A DNA stretch of 64,000 bases from Lineus longissimus (lineage: Eukaryota; Nemertea; Pilidiophora; Heteronemertea; Lineidae), in NCBI RefSeq assembly GCF_910592395.1, contig NC_088323.1, positions 6,448,001-6,512,000 on the forward strand. Direction: 5' to 3'. Shown one piece after another: positions 1 through 11,189 of this stretch; position 1 is the first letter of the stretch, and each line of letters begins with the position of its first letter. The position numbers and the translations under genes are program-made. The notes beneath the pieces were generated by a model. That model saw nothing but the letters and a program-made list of their open reading frames with translations. It was not told the DNA's origin and did not search any database.

Positions 1-851
1 ATGGCCACGGTCGCTGAGAAGGACTTTCACTTTCATTTCAAAAAGAATTCTAACAAGTTTTTCGAATCGAGGTCAAGAGAAATAGTTTTTGGTGCCAATA
101 ATGTCATCAATGGCTGATCGGGTCAAAAGTTCGAGTCGATTCTCTTCAGGAATTGAGTCAATGTTGTGATAGTTAGTAAAAGGATACAGCACTAGCATGA
201 TTGATTCCAACAAAGACGGCTACACATCTCATAACACTCGACCATTCTCTCTTGTAGTGATGCACCTCTCCTAATTTTTGGTCCAAACAGGGATAAAGCA
301 GTCCTATAACGGCTGAAATCATAAAATGGAAAATTAACAATAATCTTTTTTCAAACGGTGCATACCTAGATCTGACTCCTGTTCAAACAACTTGGTTTGT
401 ACCCTTTCCAGAAACACTTTTATATTCAAGTTTCTCTCACTTCTGAGTTCTGTACCCGGTAGTCACTTTGCCCAGATGTTGCCCTCTTAGTAGTCCCAGC
501 TGGTTGGTATGAGATGGACCAAATTGATACAGACTTAATCATTCCATGCAGAAATACAGACTGTAGTCTAAACACTCATAGACAGGTCACACATCTTTCA
601 GACTTTCCACCACCGACTTGACTTCTGACTTTGAGGTAGAATTACATTTAGTGTTCAATAATTGACTGACAAACCTCTTTTGATTGATGAAACTTCTTCT
701 ATCAAAGGAAATGATACTACTTGAACTAGTAATAGTATTAGGTAGACGATAGAAAAAGTGCCATTTTGAGTGTCGTTCTCAAAAGGTAACCATGCTCTTC
801 CCCAATTTTTGCTAACAATAACATACATTCTGGCACCCAAGTTTTACTCAC

Positions 852-1068
852 CAGCGGCAATGCCACAGCTCGGAGGCACCCACCAAGCAGATGAGAATAA
901 ACTCAGCAACACCTCTGGAGGGAAGAGCGTCACGTTTCGTTGCACCTGGAGAAGATTAAGCACCAATGCGAAGAACACCCCCACGCTGAACAACAGCAGG
1001 AATCGCAGGAAGAAGTTACGTATCGACGTCATCAGGGAACTGGTAGGCGAGCACTCCGTAGCAGACAT
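852..1068 (-). CDS. INSIG: INSIG (insulin-induced gene) protein, first coding exon, partial
   Basis: INSIG proteins are ER membrane proteins that hold SCAP/SREBP in the ER and steer HMG-CoA reductase degradation when sterol is high. The 72 codons read here end with the family's hallmark first transmembrane segment and following loop: residues around [19 protein letters not shown], then [12 protein letters not shown], nearly identical to vertebrate INSIG1/2. The exon stops at a consensus donor (GTGAGT, plus-strand 846-851) in phase 1, as expected before the exon encoding the second membrane helix. That exon is not visible in 1-840, so the gene continues beyond the left edge. The start at 1068 is the first ATG; a second in-frame Met at residue 13 is also possible. 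The N-terminus is short compared with human INSIG1 and closer to INSIG2. Family assignment is very secure; the exact start is less so. Confidence 0.93.
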
Positions 1069-3223
1069 CTTTTATTTAAGTTTTGGGCCCCGAACTATCG
1101 AGAATGATTCAGGAGAGACCTGTAAAGAGAAAGAGGGAGGAAGGAATTATTTTTTAGTAAAGTTTTAATACAACTCAAGTCAAAATATCAACAGGTTTTC
1201 TGCTGGGCTGGAAAAACACTCAATATGCCCTACGTACATGACTTTTTTTCCAAAGCATGTCCAACGTGAGAGCACCTACCAGTACCAGTGCCATATTGCA
1301 CGCACAGTCTTGAGCCAAGTTATATTTTTGAATTGAATGGACCCGTCCAGTCACTATACCAAAGGCAATAGATTAGAAATGCAAAATAACACTTTTATAA
1401 ACTACACAGCCAAACAGAAGATTCTTTAAATCCACAAGCCGAATCTGGTATGCAACACATCCATACAGGCTGTAACTATCATAACACTATGACTCTGTGC
1501 TCTGCTCAACCAATAGACAACAGCCATCTCCGTCTCGCAAAAATCAATATCGCCCATTTACATTATTCATAAAGGGGTGGATGTAAATTATGGAAGTTTG
1601 TTGAATTAGATGGTACAAATTCAATAGTGCTTTTAAAATCATTAACAGTTAACAGTTAAGAACAACACAGTCCTCTAACTGTGCATCATTGTCACAGCCA
1701 AAATTTGACCCCTACCCCTTGCCTAATAGTCACCTTTAACAGTACGCACACCAATTTGAACCCCTAGCCGTCCCCCTTTAACAGTAAGCATGGAGTCATG
1801 CGGTGGTGTGATGGGTGTAGCTGGCAGCTCAGTCAATAAGCGACATGAGGTTGTCATCAGGCCACTTTATTGATTGACAGGTGTTTCCCGTGCAAAATCT
1901 ATACAGAACATTGATTCAAGATACCGTATTATATCTTTCCAGACTTGCAATCTGAATAATTTTTTATCAAAAGTCTGTTAGGTCCAGGATGGCTGGAAAT
2001 CTGTGAAGGCAGGGCAGAAAAGGGCCCAGCCTAAAAAAAGGCAAGGTGCAGTGTCCTGCTCTTGTTTTAATTGAGTAAAACCAGTCACTGCTGCTCTAAG
2101 CTTGGCAGGTTGAGACAGATGGTGGTTTTTTTCCACTATTGCCTGCCTTTTGTGGATCAGAGTACATCAATTTCTTCTTCTATCATCTCAAAAAGAGAAA
2201 ATTGAAAAGGCTGGGTGGTGCGCTCTGCAAAACTCTTTAGCGAAAAAAACTAGTACTCACTCGGAGGACAGAACATATGTGACCCGTCACAGCAAAATCA
2301 AGTGCATGTCGCTCTGAGCTTGGCAGGTTGAGACGGACTGTTTGTTCATTTCTCTATTGTCTGCCTTTTGTGAAATACGAGCACACCTATTTCTTCCATT
2401 ATCTCCTGGTGTCATTTAGGATCATCTTCTGTGCGACATGCGCCTGGTTTTGCTGTGACGGGTCACATATTAGTTTTGAAAAAAGTCACACGAACTGTAA
2501 TCATAATGTAGGAAGTTAGAACAAACCTGATCTGTTGAAAATATTCGAAATCTGAACAGAGTGACCGAACAAACACACTGAACCAACACTCTCAAAAACT
2601 ATCCAAATTCCAAAGAGAATAAATTCAGAAGACGAATCGACAACGACAAAGTTATTGTAAAATAAAACAATTCAGGAAGATCGTGATCATATTTATAATC
2701 CAAAATCAGGTCATTTCCCACAATTTACACATTGAAGTCACCCCACCCGTGATGTCATCATACTCTAGGATCAACCTTAAAAAACCGGGTGATCAGCCTT
2801 TATCTGGCATATTTCTGTGAAAATATTAGGCAAGGTTTGTTTACTATTGCCGTATTTATCTTACAACTGTTGCTAATGTGCCAAATCTTTCATAGCTTAT
2901 CTTTTACGATTGATTTGAAATTGATCCACTGATCCGTTGTTGACATTCATGGCTAAAACTGGGTGAGCCATCACGTCACCCGATATCTGACGATCATGAT
3001 TTGTCAATCTATGAGGATAAACAGTAACACTTTCTAAAGAATGCAGGATTAGCCCAGATTGTTGTCTTCTAGTGAGTAAGATGATGATGTCTAAGGACTA
3101 AATTCCTGGATTAGAATGTTGAGGATTATCAAATCTCATCAACTGATAAATAGTGACATGCATGACACCCAGAGTCACACGGACAGTGTCTCGAGAAATC
3201 TCTGTCCCAGCTGGCAGTGGCAT

Positions 3224-3644
3224 AACACACTTTGAAACTCCCAAAGTCCAGCAACAAACACCCTCGAAGTTTATCTTTTTTGGTCTGGAAGACAGGATTA
3301 ATTCCGTTGTGACCACTCAAATTGAATTGTGCCTGACACTTGTCAAGACCCATGATTGATATGAAGGTTGCCTTGTCCGGAAAATGGGATACTGAAGTGA
3401 ACACTCTTTAAAATAGAAACATCACCCGATAACACACTTTGAAACTCCCAAAGTCCAGCAACAAACTTACGAGACCCTTGAAGTTTATCTTTTTTGGTCT
3501 GGAAAACACGATTAATTCCGTTGTGACCACTCAAATTGAATTGTGCCTGACACTTGTCAAGACCCATGATATGAAGGTTGCCTTTCATGTCCGGAAAATG
3601 GGATACCGAAGTGAACACTCTTTAAAATAGAAACATCACCCGAT
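3224..3644. repeat. Tandem duplication, two units of 207 and 214 bp
   Basis: Unit 1 (3224-3430) and unit 2 (3431-3644) both begin AACACACTTTGAAACTCCCA and both end AAACATCACCCGAT. They differ by small indels and a few substitutions. The short ORFs on both strands here simply follow the duplication. Confidence 0.9.
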
Positions 3645-4240
3645 TACCACTCAACAAAACCATATCAACTCTCAACATTGTCAACCCTCACTGACCCTTT
3701 GAATTGATGCCAAGTCTTGGAAGCACCTTGTATACCTTGTCTTAACTCGGTCACAACCTCAACTGTCACTGTCGCCAACGTGTTTTCTAGTTACTTGCTG
3801 TATGGACTGTAGGTGTCATCAGATGGTGTCATGGACGACAGATAGGCTTGGCGAGTAGGTTCAAAAGAGGACAATTCGGGAATGGGGCCAAATCAGTCAT
3901 GCAGTACTTTGTATTTCAATCAATTAGTAGGTAAATTGGTTAAGAGGTTCAAGTACAGTGACAATGAAAATGTCAGTGGCATATCCAGAATTGACCTTTT
4001 CGACGAATCAGCGCCAAAACAAAATAAAAGGGGAAATGCGCACTCTCAGACAACGTCCGAAGGCCTCAGCCAACTTTGGACAGTGCCATAAGCCACTGCC
4101 GTGTCTGTGACCCTTTTTTGTTCCAGGTGAAACACATGACGACTGCAAACTTCTTCGACCATTCGCAAAATCGACATTGACCGCCATATTGCCATTGATC
4201 AATACGACACTTAAGAGGTTGGCCCAAGTGGTGACAGTAC

Positions 4241-4427
4241 GTTTTAAACTCGCACAGTGCCGAAATTAAACAATTTTTAACGGTTTAGACGATGATGGGA
4301 GACTGCTAAAATGTGGAATCTCCCACCTATAGCAAAACAAGGATGTTATCTGTCATTCCCGATTCGACATGTATTAGCAGTCTCCCTTCTGAAATTTTTC
4401 AATTTCGGCATTGTGTGAGTTTGAACC
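4241..4427. mobile_element. Short inverted-repeat element (MITE-like)
   Basis: The left arm from GTTTTAAACTCGCACAGTGC and the right arm ending GTGTGAGTTTGAAC are imperfect inverted complements of about 60 bp, both containing GGGAGACTGCTA. The ~187-bp size and lack of coding capacity fit a non-autonomous DNA transposon. No target duplication could be fixed. Confidence 0.6.
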
Positions 4428-5868
4428 ATACCATCATCAGGCATCACAACTACCTGGCCAACTTCTGAAGTGTTGTATTGTGGCACATCATGACATGCAG
4501 TCCCTCAATAGTATGTTAAGGCAGTATGAGGATGGAGAAGCAGATTGGCCAATTTGAAAATACATCATGTTTGCATTCATTATGCATCATGTATACACAC
4601 ATACACGACATACGTGCATGCAGGTAAACAGCTGATCGCGCGCTTAACATGCTACACACCGGGAAAGAAAAATCTAAATTATGGAAAACTATAGGTAAAA
4701 CGAGCAAGATACTCTGGAAAACAAAACGGATAAATACCAAGACACTATCTCACCTAAAATGATGACCATCAGTAGGGCTGAGCAGCGATAAAACTTATCT
4801 TTGTTTGAGTTCATCAGCCCCAAGTGGATGAAGTCACACGATGTCAACAAACTCGGATGAGCCGATGCAGCCAATCAGAGAAAAGTTGATTGGTCACGTG
4901 CCGCGGGTACGCTGAGGTGATGACTTGATTGAAAATGTACGTGTTGGAATAGACGATGAAGCGGTGGCTTTTTCAAATAAGCACACTTCAGCTCTAAAAA
5001 AGACAATTTCCAACAATTTACCGCAAAATTATTCTAACATAAACTCTAAATGATAACACCAGCAGACAGAGGTACAAAAATGAGCCATGGTTTTCTTTAT
5101 TCATCTTTATAACCGGATAGTATTTTCAGCGAAACATCGGGTGATCGTAAATTTTTATGAATGAGTTGCACCACTTTCCTTTCGTGTCTCGATGTTTTGA
5201 CTGGGGCATTGATTGGCCTTATTTGCATTTCCATGACAAAGGCGGCTGTGTTGTCTCGCCTTAGTAAGCCAAAGTAAACAGATAGCCACGTGCCATAAGG
5301 AGATTGAAAGGGCTGTCGGCGTTCATTCTGACAGGGCCCGTCACAGTCCACGTGGTTGATGTTGCATCCTAAGGAAATCGGGGGTTAATGTTTTTCACGC
5401 TTAGAACGGTTAGACAGTGGCAATATAATACCATGGTATAGTGCGCTGCTTGTAACATGGATTGAAAAGCCTTCTTTCTTGATATGTAGGTCGAATGAGG
5501 CTTGACAACGATGATCACCATTGATGACGCTTGGAGAATGCCGTATAGCGATTTCATTCCTTCCGACGCGGCCGCTTAGCTGACATCCAACGACGGAACC
5601 CGAGCATCTGACGAGGACGATGAAACAACCAACCTCTGCCAGCTGGTTATCTGATCTCGCGAGACTGGTAGTACGGGCTCGATTCATACTGGGCATGCGC
5701 TTTAAGGCCCGAGATCGCGGCGCTAGAAATCGAACGCACTACACGAGAAACGTCCCCGCCATTTCTCAAAATTTCCGAAGTGGAAGAAGTCTCCTTCCTT
5801 TTTCGCTGCAAACTCGTAATCCAGTCAAAATTATAAGCGGACAATAATTCAAAACGAAAGATAACACA

Positions 5869-8800
5869 ATGCCACGTGAAATCATCACTTTGCAATTGGG
5901 ACAATGTGGCAATCAAAGTGAGTTTTGGGACCTTTTCGCTCGGTTCCTGTCAAATATAAATTCATTGTGCTTTGTCCTGTACATTTTGTAGTGCAATGAA
6001 AGTTGCATGAATATTTTTACAATCGAATGGAACTTTTTGTATCTTTTTTGGGGTGCTGATACCCAAATTTTTCATATACTTCTGTAAAGAAGTAGGGTAG
6101 TTTATAAGAAGAAGAATGTGCCAAGTTTGAACTCGGTGAATGTTACTTGACTCCATCTCATTCTCAGCTTAGCCAGGCCTAGGCCTACTTTCTGACTTGG
6201 TTGGTCTTTGCCACTGACTTTGGTCTTAGAATTGGACATTTTTCGTCTTCAAGAACCGAGTCAGCCTGTGAGTGTGGCTGTGCCTTTACTGCATTAGCTG
6301 TACCACAGTGATATGATATATATGACGTATTATCATTCTCTCTAAGAGTAAGACGTCATAGATATCTATGACGTATTATCATTCTCTCTAAGACATCATA
6401 GATATCATATCACTGCTGTACCAGTGACAGTGTACCATTAAAAGTGTCTCTACCTCTGACTGGCAGCATGGCACAATATGATATCCTTGAGGCTGACTTT
6501 TTAAGTTAATTTTTTTGAGTTAGGGGGTCACTCCCATCACACAGAAAGGAGTATTTGCATCGAGATCAACCATGTCCAAGAAAAGTCAACAAAGGGTGGT
6601 TATTTCTAACAAAGCACCAGGACCGCAAGTAATGGGTAAAGCAAACCATCTCTTCTGTCATTTTTGCTTGCAGATGGTGACTTGACCATGGTGACACTGT
6701 GACTGCTTACATTCTAAGAATCTATGTAACTCATCCTTCCTAATTATCACATTTTTCTGCTTTTTCAGTTGGTATGGAATTCTGGAAGCAGCTCTGTGCG
6801 GAGCATGGCATCAGTCCTGAAGGAATCCTAGAGGAGTATGCTACTGAGGGAACAGATAGGAAAGATGTCTTTTTTTACCAGGTGAACACAAATAAATCAG
6901 TATTTCTACGAAGTATGATAAAGTTTGGAAGTGTAAAATGATAAGTTTTTGGTTTTCTTGTTTCACATAGTCAGTGAGTCACACATGACGTTGCAATGGC
7001 ATGACGTCTTGGTCTGGGTGTGCCAAAAAAACACCTTGTTAGAAGTTGGATCTCCAAATGTGATCTAGATCTTACATATATGTTGGCATCTGGTGTTTAT
7101 TATTCAGAAACAACATGCATGTTTGTGAGATAAGAAGAAATGTTAAAAATTAGGACAAGAAGTAGTATTGAGAGACGGAAAAAGTGAAGTCCTCATAACT
7201 CCAAGCTCTGAAAAAACATTAGGTTTAAAAGATAAAATGGAAGTGTGACTTTCAACCCGACTATCGATAAAGTAACTTTCCATTCCTCTTTAAGGCCGAT
7301 GATGAACATTACATCCCACGGGCAGTTCTCCTCGATCTGGAGCCGAGAGTGATCAACTCCATCATGAATTCCTCCTACGCCAATCTCTACAATCCAGAGA
7401 ATATCTATCTCTCAAAGCACGGTGGTGGCGCCGGTAATAATTGGGCAAGCGGATATTCGCAGGCCGAGAAGCTGTATGAAGAGGTGTTTGACATCATAGA
7501 TAGGGAGGCTGATGGCAGCGACAGTTTAGAGGTACAGTAGAACCTCTTTATTAAGGATACCTTTGTGACTCACAATTTCTGTCCTTAATCAGAGGTGTCC
7601 TCATTGCAGAGGTCAAAATCAATGGGAAAAAACCAATTTGGGACCAATGCAACGTTTGTCCTTAATGGAGAGGGTGTCCTTATTACTCACGAGCCCTCAA
7701 CAGTGAGCATCTAATTTCGATCTCTCCCCACTCGGGGGTCTGGTGAACATTAATAAACTTTATTAAACATTATTTTGCAGGGTTTTGTGATATGCCACTC
7801 CATTGCCGGAGGTACTGGATCTGGCATGGGGTCCTATATGTTAGAAAACTTGAATGACAGATTCCCCAAGAAACTTATCCAGACGTACTCAGTCTTCCCA
7901 AATCAGGATGAAATCAGCGACGTCGTCGTCCAGCCGTATAACTCCCTCCTCACTCTCAAGAGATTGACACAGAATGCGGACTGTGTGGTAAGTGTATGTA
8001 GGCGTCAGTGATGTCGTCCTCCAGTCTTATTGCTAACTTCTCTCTCTCAACAGGTTGACACAGAATGTTGACTGTGTGATAGAGAGCACTTGATCGTCCA
8101 GCACTCAAAAAGAAAACTCAAAATCGACCACTGTACTTTTGACTGAAATTTCTTTTACCTCACTAAATGCAAAGATGCTGGTGATATCAATAGATCAGAT
8201 CAGATCAGATCATCCTTTTATCTTTTTTCCATAGTTGAAACCTATTGCAAGTTCTACATGACTGTCCAGAGGCAAGTCTTGGCCACATTTATTATGTATT
8301 TCAATGGATCTCCTTTGTTTTTCTAGGTCGTATTGGATAACACTGCTCTCCATAGAATCGCGGCTGACAGATTGCACATTGAGACTCCATCATTTGCTCA
8401 GATTAACCAGCTGGTGAGTATGAATTCATCAGGTGTAATGAGGAAGTGGGCCTTTGATAAATCCCTGTATATGCCGGGATGAGCGTCTCTGATTTTTGGA
8501 GGCTTTCCATTTTCACCTCCCAAAAAGGGCTTAAAATAAAGTAAGAATCTCTTGTTTGCTCAGCACTTTAGCAAATGCTTACAAAATGTCTCGACCTTTT
8601 CTTTCTTCTAGGTATCCACCGTAATGTCTGTGAGTACGACGACACTCCGCTACCCGGGATATATGAACAACGATCTGATTGGTCTAATAGCTTCGTTGAT
8701 TCCGACCCCGCGACTTCACTACCTCATGACGGGATACACGCCACTTACGACAGATTCACAGGTAAAAGCCGTGGGATGTAGGCTGCTTTCAGAAAACCTG

Positions 8801-10112
8801 CTTCTCTATATCCATGCTCGTTTGAACTAGTTCTTTAATCGTTGAAATGCACTTTTGAATTTTGTAAAAATGGGGAAATTGAAATGATGATAGACGCATG
8901 GTTTTAATGGAGTTTGTTGCCATTGCAGGTTGCTAGTGTACGTAAAACGACTGTGTTGGATGTGATGCGTCGTCTTCTGCAGCCAAAGAACATGATGGTG
9001 TCCACTCCCGTCCACCGCCAAGCACAACATTGCTATATTTCAATTCTGAATATCATACAAGGCGAGGTTGATCCTACACAGGTAAGTTGTTTCTAGCTGT
9101 TGCTGGCAACTCCTTGTCTAGTTTTGCGCACAAGGTGCTAGGCATTTGGGGACCAGTCTTGCCTCTAATTAGGAGAGCAAAGAGTTTCCTCGCCTTTAAG
9201 AAACTCCTGATGTTGTTTCTTCGTTCACAGGTTCACAAAAGCCTCCAGCGTATTCGAGAGCGAAAATTAGCGCAGTTCATCCCGTGGGGACCGGCGAGTA
9301 TCCAGGTGGCGCTGTCGAGGAAGTCTCCATACATCCAGTCAGCTCACCGAGTCAGTGGTTTGATGTTGGCAAACCATACCAGTATCTCCACGGTAAGTAT
9401 TTGTTGGACACATACAAAATGATATAATTTCAAATGAATATTCTTCTTCTATTCCAGAGACATAGTCATGAACGTTTCGCAGATGAATGAATGATGTATA
9501 CGCTATTATGATTCAGACTTTTAATGTCTCCACCAATGAGTGGTCTTGCATACATTTGAGCATTATAGTTCTCTGATAGATGGAAAGACAGAAATAAGGG
9601 GTGGTTTGTGACCTTACCAACAGTCATCACCTGGGAGTCTCCTGTGTCTAATGAGAAATCACTTCTCATTTCCAGTTATGCGAACGAACTCTCCGACAAT
9701 TCGACAAGTTGCGTAAACGCGAGGCTTTCATGGATCAGTTCAGGAAGGAGCCAATCTTCAAAGACAATCTGGATGAGTTCGATGATTCGCGCGAGGTCAT
9801 TCAACAGCTGGTTGATGAGTATCATGCGGCGACGAAACCAGATTACATTTCGTGGGGATCGCAGCAGGTTAGTAATAGCAGTTATCTTGATTCCTCTTTG
9901 ACGACTTCTAAAATGTAAGTCTCCTTAAATAGCTTTACCAGACAGAATTTCCAATGAATTCAGTTGAACAGATTTCTGACAGTCATTCATTGAAGCGAAT
10001 TTAAAATGTGTTTGAAGAAATTCACTTCTTCAAGCTCACTGTAATTCAAGACACTGTAAATGTAAATGTACTAAAACTTCATTTTATTTTCTATTTTCAG
10101 CCGGCAGTTTGA
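5869..10112 (+). CDS. TUBG1: Gamma-tubulin, complete 10-exon gene (453 aa)
   Basis: Gamma-tubulin nucleates microtubules within the gamma-tubulin ring complex at centrosomes and spindle poles. Exons: 5869-5917, 6769-6881, 7295-7531, 7781-7987, 8327-8413, 8612-8761, 8929-9081, 9231-9392, 9676-9867, 10101-10112. All junctions are GT-AG and the joined frame stays open to a TGA at 10110-10112. It starts [18 protein letters not shown] and carries the tubulin GTP-binding signature GGTGSGMGS at residues 143-151. It also has gamma-specific stretches such as [12 protein letters not shown] and the C-terminal RPDYISWG-type end (here [11 protein letters not shown]). Length matches animal gamma-tubulin (about 451). 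Intron 1 holds a palindromic repeat, intron 3 begins inside a mariner-like MITE, and intron 4 holds a decayed copy of the end of exon 4. No canonical AATAAA was found before 11050. Identity is certain; orthology to TUBG1 versus a lineage-specific TUBG paralogue is not resolved. Confidence 0.98.
6306..6415. repeat. Palindromic inverted repeat in gamma-tubulin intron 1
   Basis: Outer arms CAGTGATATGATAT and ATATCATATCACTG bracket 110 bp. In the middle is a perfect 22-bp palindrome at 6353-6374 (ACGTCATAGAT mirrored by its complement). The whole segment could fold into a long hairpin. A short MITE or hairpin repeat is the likely origin. Confidence 0.75.
7535..7690 (+). mobile_element. Mariner-like MITE copy (CAGTAGAACCTC family) in gamma-tubulin intron 3
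   Basis: It begins CAGTAGAACCTC directly after the TA of the splice donor GGTA. The body shares CTGTCCTTAAT, AGGTGTCC, CCAATTTGGGACCAA and GAGAGGGTGTCC with copies near 23.4, 25.6, 36.9 and 63.2 kb. Better-preserved copies end GGTTCTACTG followed by TA, giving mirrored termini and a TA target, as in Tc1/mariner elements. The right terminus is missing here. Confidence 0.7.
8004..8078 (+). pseudogene. Decayed duplicate of the 3' end of gamma-tubulin exon 4
   Basis: This intronic stretch aligns without gaps to 7913-7987 (offset 91 bp), 59 of 75 positions identical, including GACACAGAATG and GACTGTGTG. The donor after the copy is destroyed (GATAGA instead of GGTAAG) and the frame no longer encodes tubulin, so it is a dead fragment of a 91-bp tandem duplication across the exon-intron boundary. 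Confidence 0.8.
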
Positions 10113-11189
10113 TCTATCGAATTTGCCTTGAGGAGATTGTATTCAAAGGACGATCGGCATTTGGATTCTGATTCGCTTGCATCGAGATTGGGCATGCAGG
10201 AAAGAGAGAATAATTGAACCATGTAATGTGCTCGTCGAGCATTAGATCAAAGAATTTGTTGACTCAGCATTCCTGACCCATTGTACTTAAAGGGACGTTG
10301 ACAAGGAAATTTCAATTTTGAGTCCTTGATATAAATGTGGATAACTTGAAATGTGCACTTCTACATGCACAGCAGTGGGTTTAAGTCGTCCTATTTTGCA
10401 TTGACTGCTGGACAGTTGCAGGTTGCTCATGAATGTTAAGGTTTTCACTGTGTTGCATTTCGTCAGTGTGTGGCGATAGATTGTTATAGGGGGAGGGCGA
10501 TAAGTAGGGCTTCTGGCAGCATCGCCGACAGCTGATGACATTATGTCCTCTGCAGTAAGTTGCAAATGAACTAACACACCGAGCTAACAGCTAGCAGATG
10601 ATGTCACAACAATGGTATGGACCTTGCGAGATGAGATTGGTCTTGCTGTTGTTGTTTCACCCTGTGTGTTGTTTTTTTGCCTGGTATAAAAAACGACCTC
10701 TCAATAGGCCCTAAAAAGATACCCAAGTGTCTGTGCTCTGTAGCAGACTTGATCATTGTAAAACTTTCCCTGGCTGGTTTAGGGACGTAGGTTAAGTTTG
10801 AAGGGGGGTGGGGTTTAGGTGACCAAACGACACATTTTCACTGAAACTTAAAATATCCAAATATCGTAATCGGAAATATGGAAAGGTAATTTGTTAACAT
10901 TGCTCGAAACTTATTAATCTATGCATTGTGTCTTATGTAACATTGCTTACAAGAAGAAAATGAACTGCTGTTTTGTAACCCACCAGATATGTAAATATAT
11001 TGTAGATAGTGATATTCTTGTTCAGAATACAGCAGTAAACCAAATATATTTGTTCTCATCTGAATGGACCTGCTACTAGATCTAGTCCCTTATCCCAAAC
11101 AGCAAGAATATTCAGACCATTATGGCCAATAAGGGGCACAGATCTGGCCACCAGTGGAACACACCAGCATTCAAACTGTCCTCCGTTAT
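10113..11189. other. Gamma-tubulin 3'UTR and intergenic sequence
   Basis: No coding exon seen. The first several hundred bases probably include the gamma-tubulin 3'UTR. No AATAAA hexamer was found, so the transcript end is unknown. Confidence 0.5.

Larger units (their letters stand above)
1069..5868. other. Intergenic region between divergent INSIG and gamma-tubulin genes
   Basis: No convincing coding exon is seen on either strand. It holds two diverged copies of a ~100-bp sequence (about 2094-2200 and 2313-2415, sharing AGCTTGGCAGGTTGAGAC and CTGCCTTTTGTG), a 207-bp tandem duplication (3224-3644) and an inverted-repeat element (4241-4427). The promoters of both flanking genes must lie at its ends, but no core promoter element could be assigned. 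Confidence 0.6.

Noticed and set aside
1..840. Search for the second INSIG exon
   Set aside because: No minus-strand stretch resembling the conserved second and third membrane helices was found; the exon is probably outside the window.
770..1168. 132-codon plus-strand ORF
   Set aside because: It is antisense to the INSIG exon, which has clear family identity; the plus frame shows no recognisable protein.
5097..5351. 84-codon minus-strand ORF in the intergenic region
   Set aside because: No family similarity; the adjacent 28-bp match to 37.8 kb suggests repetitive sequence.
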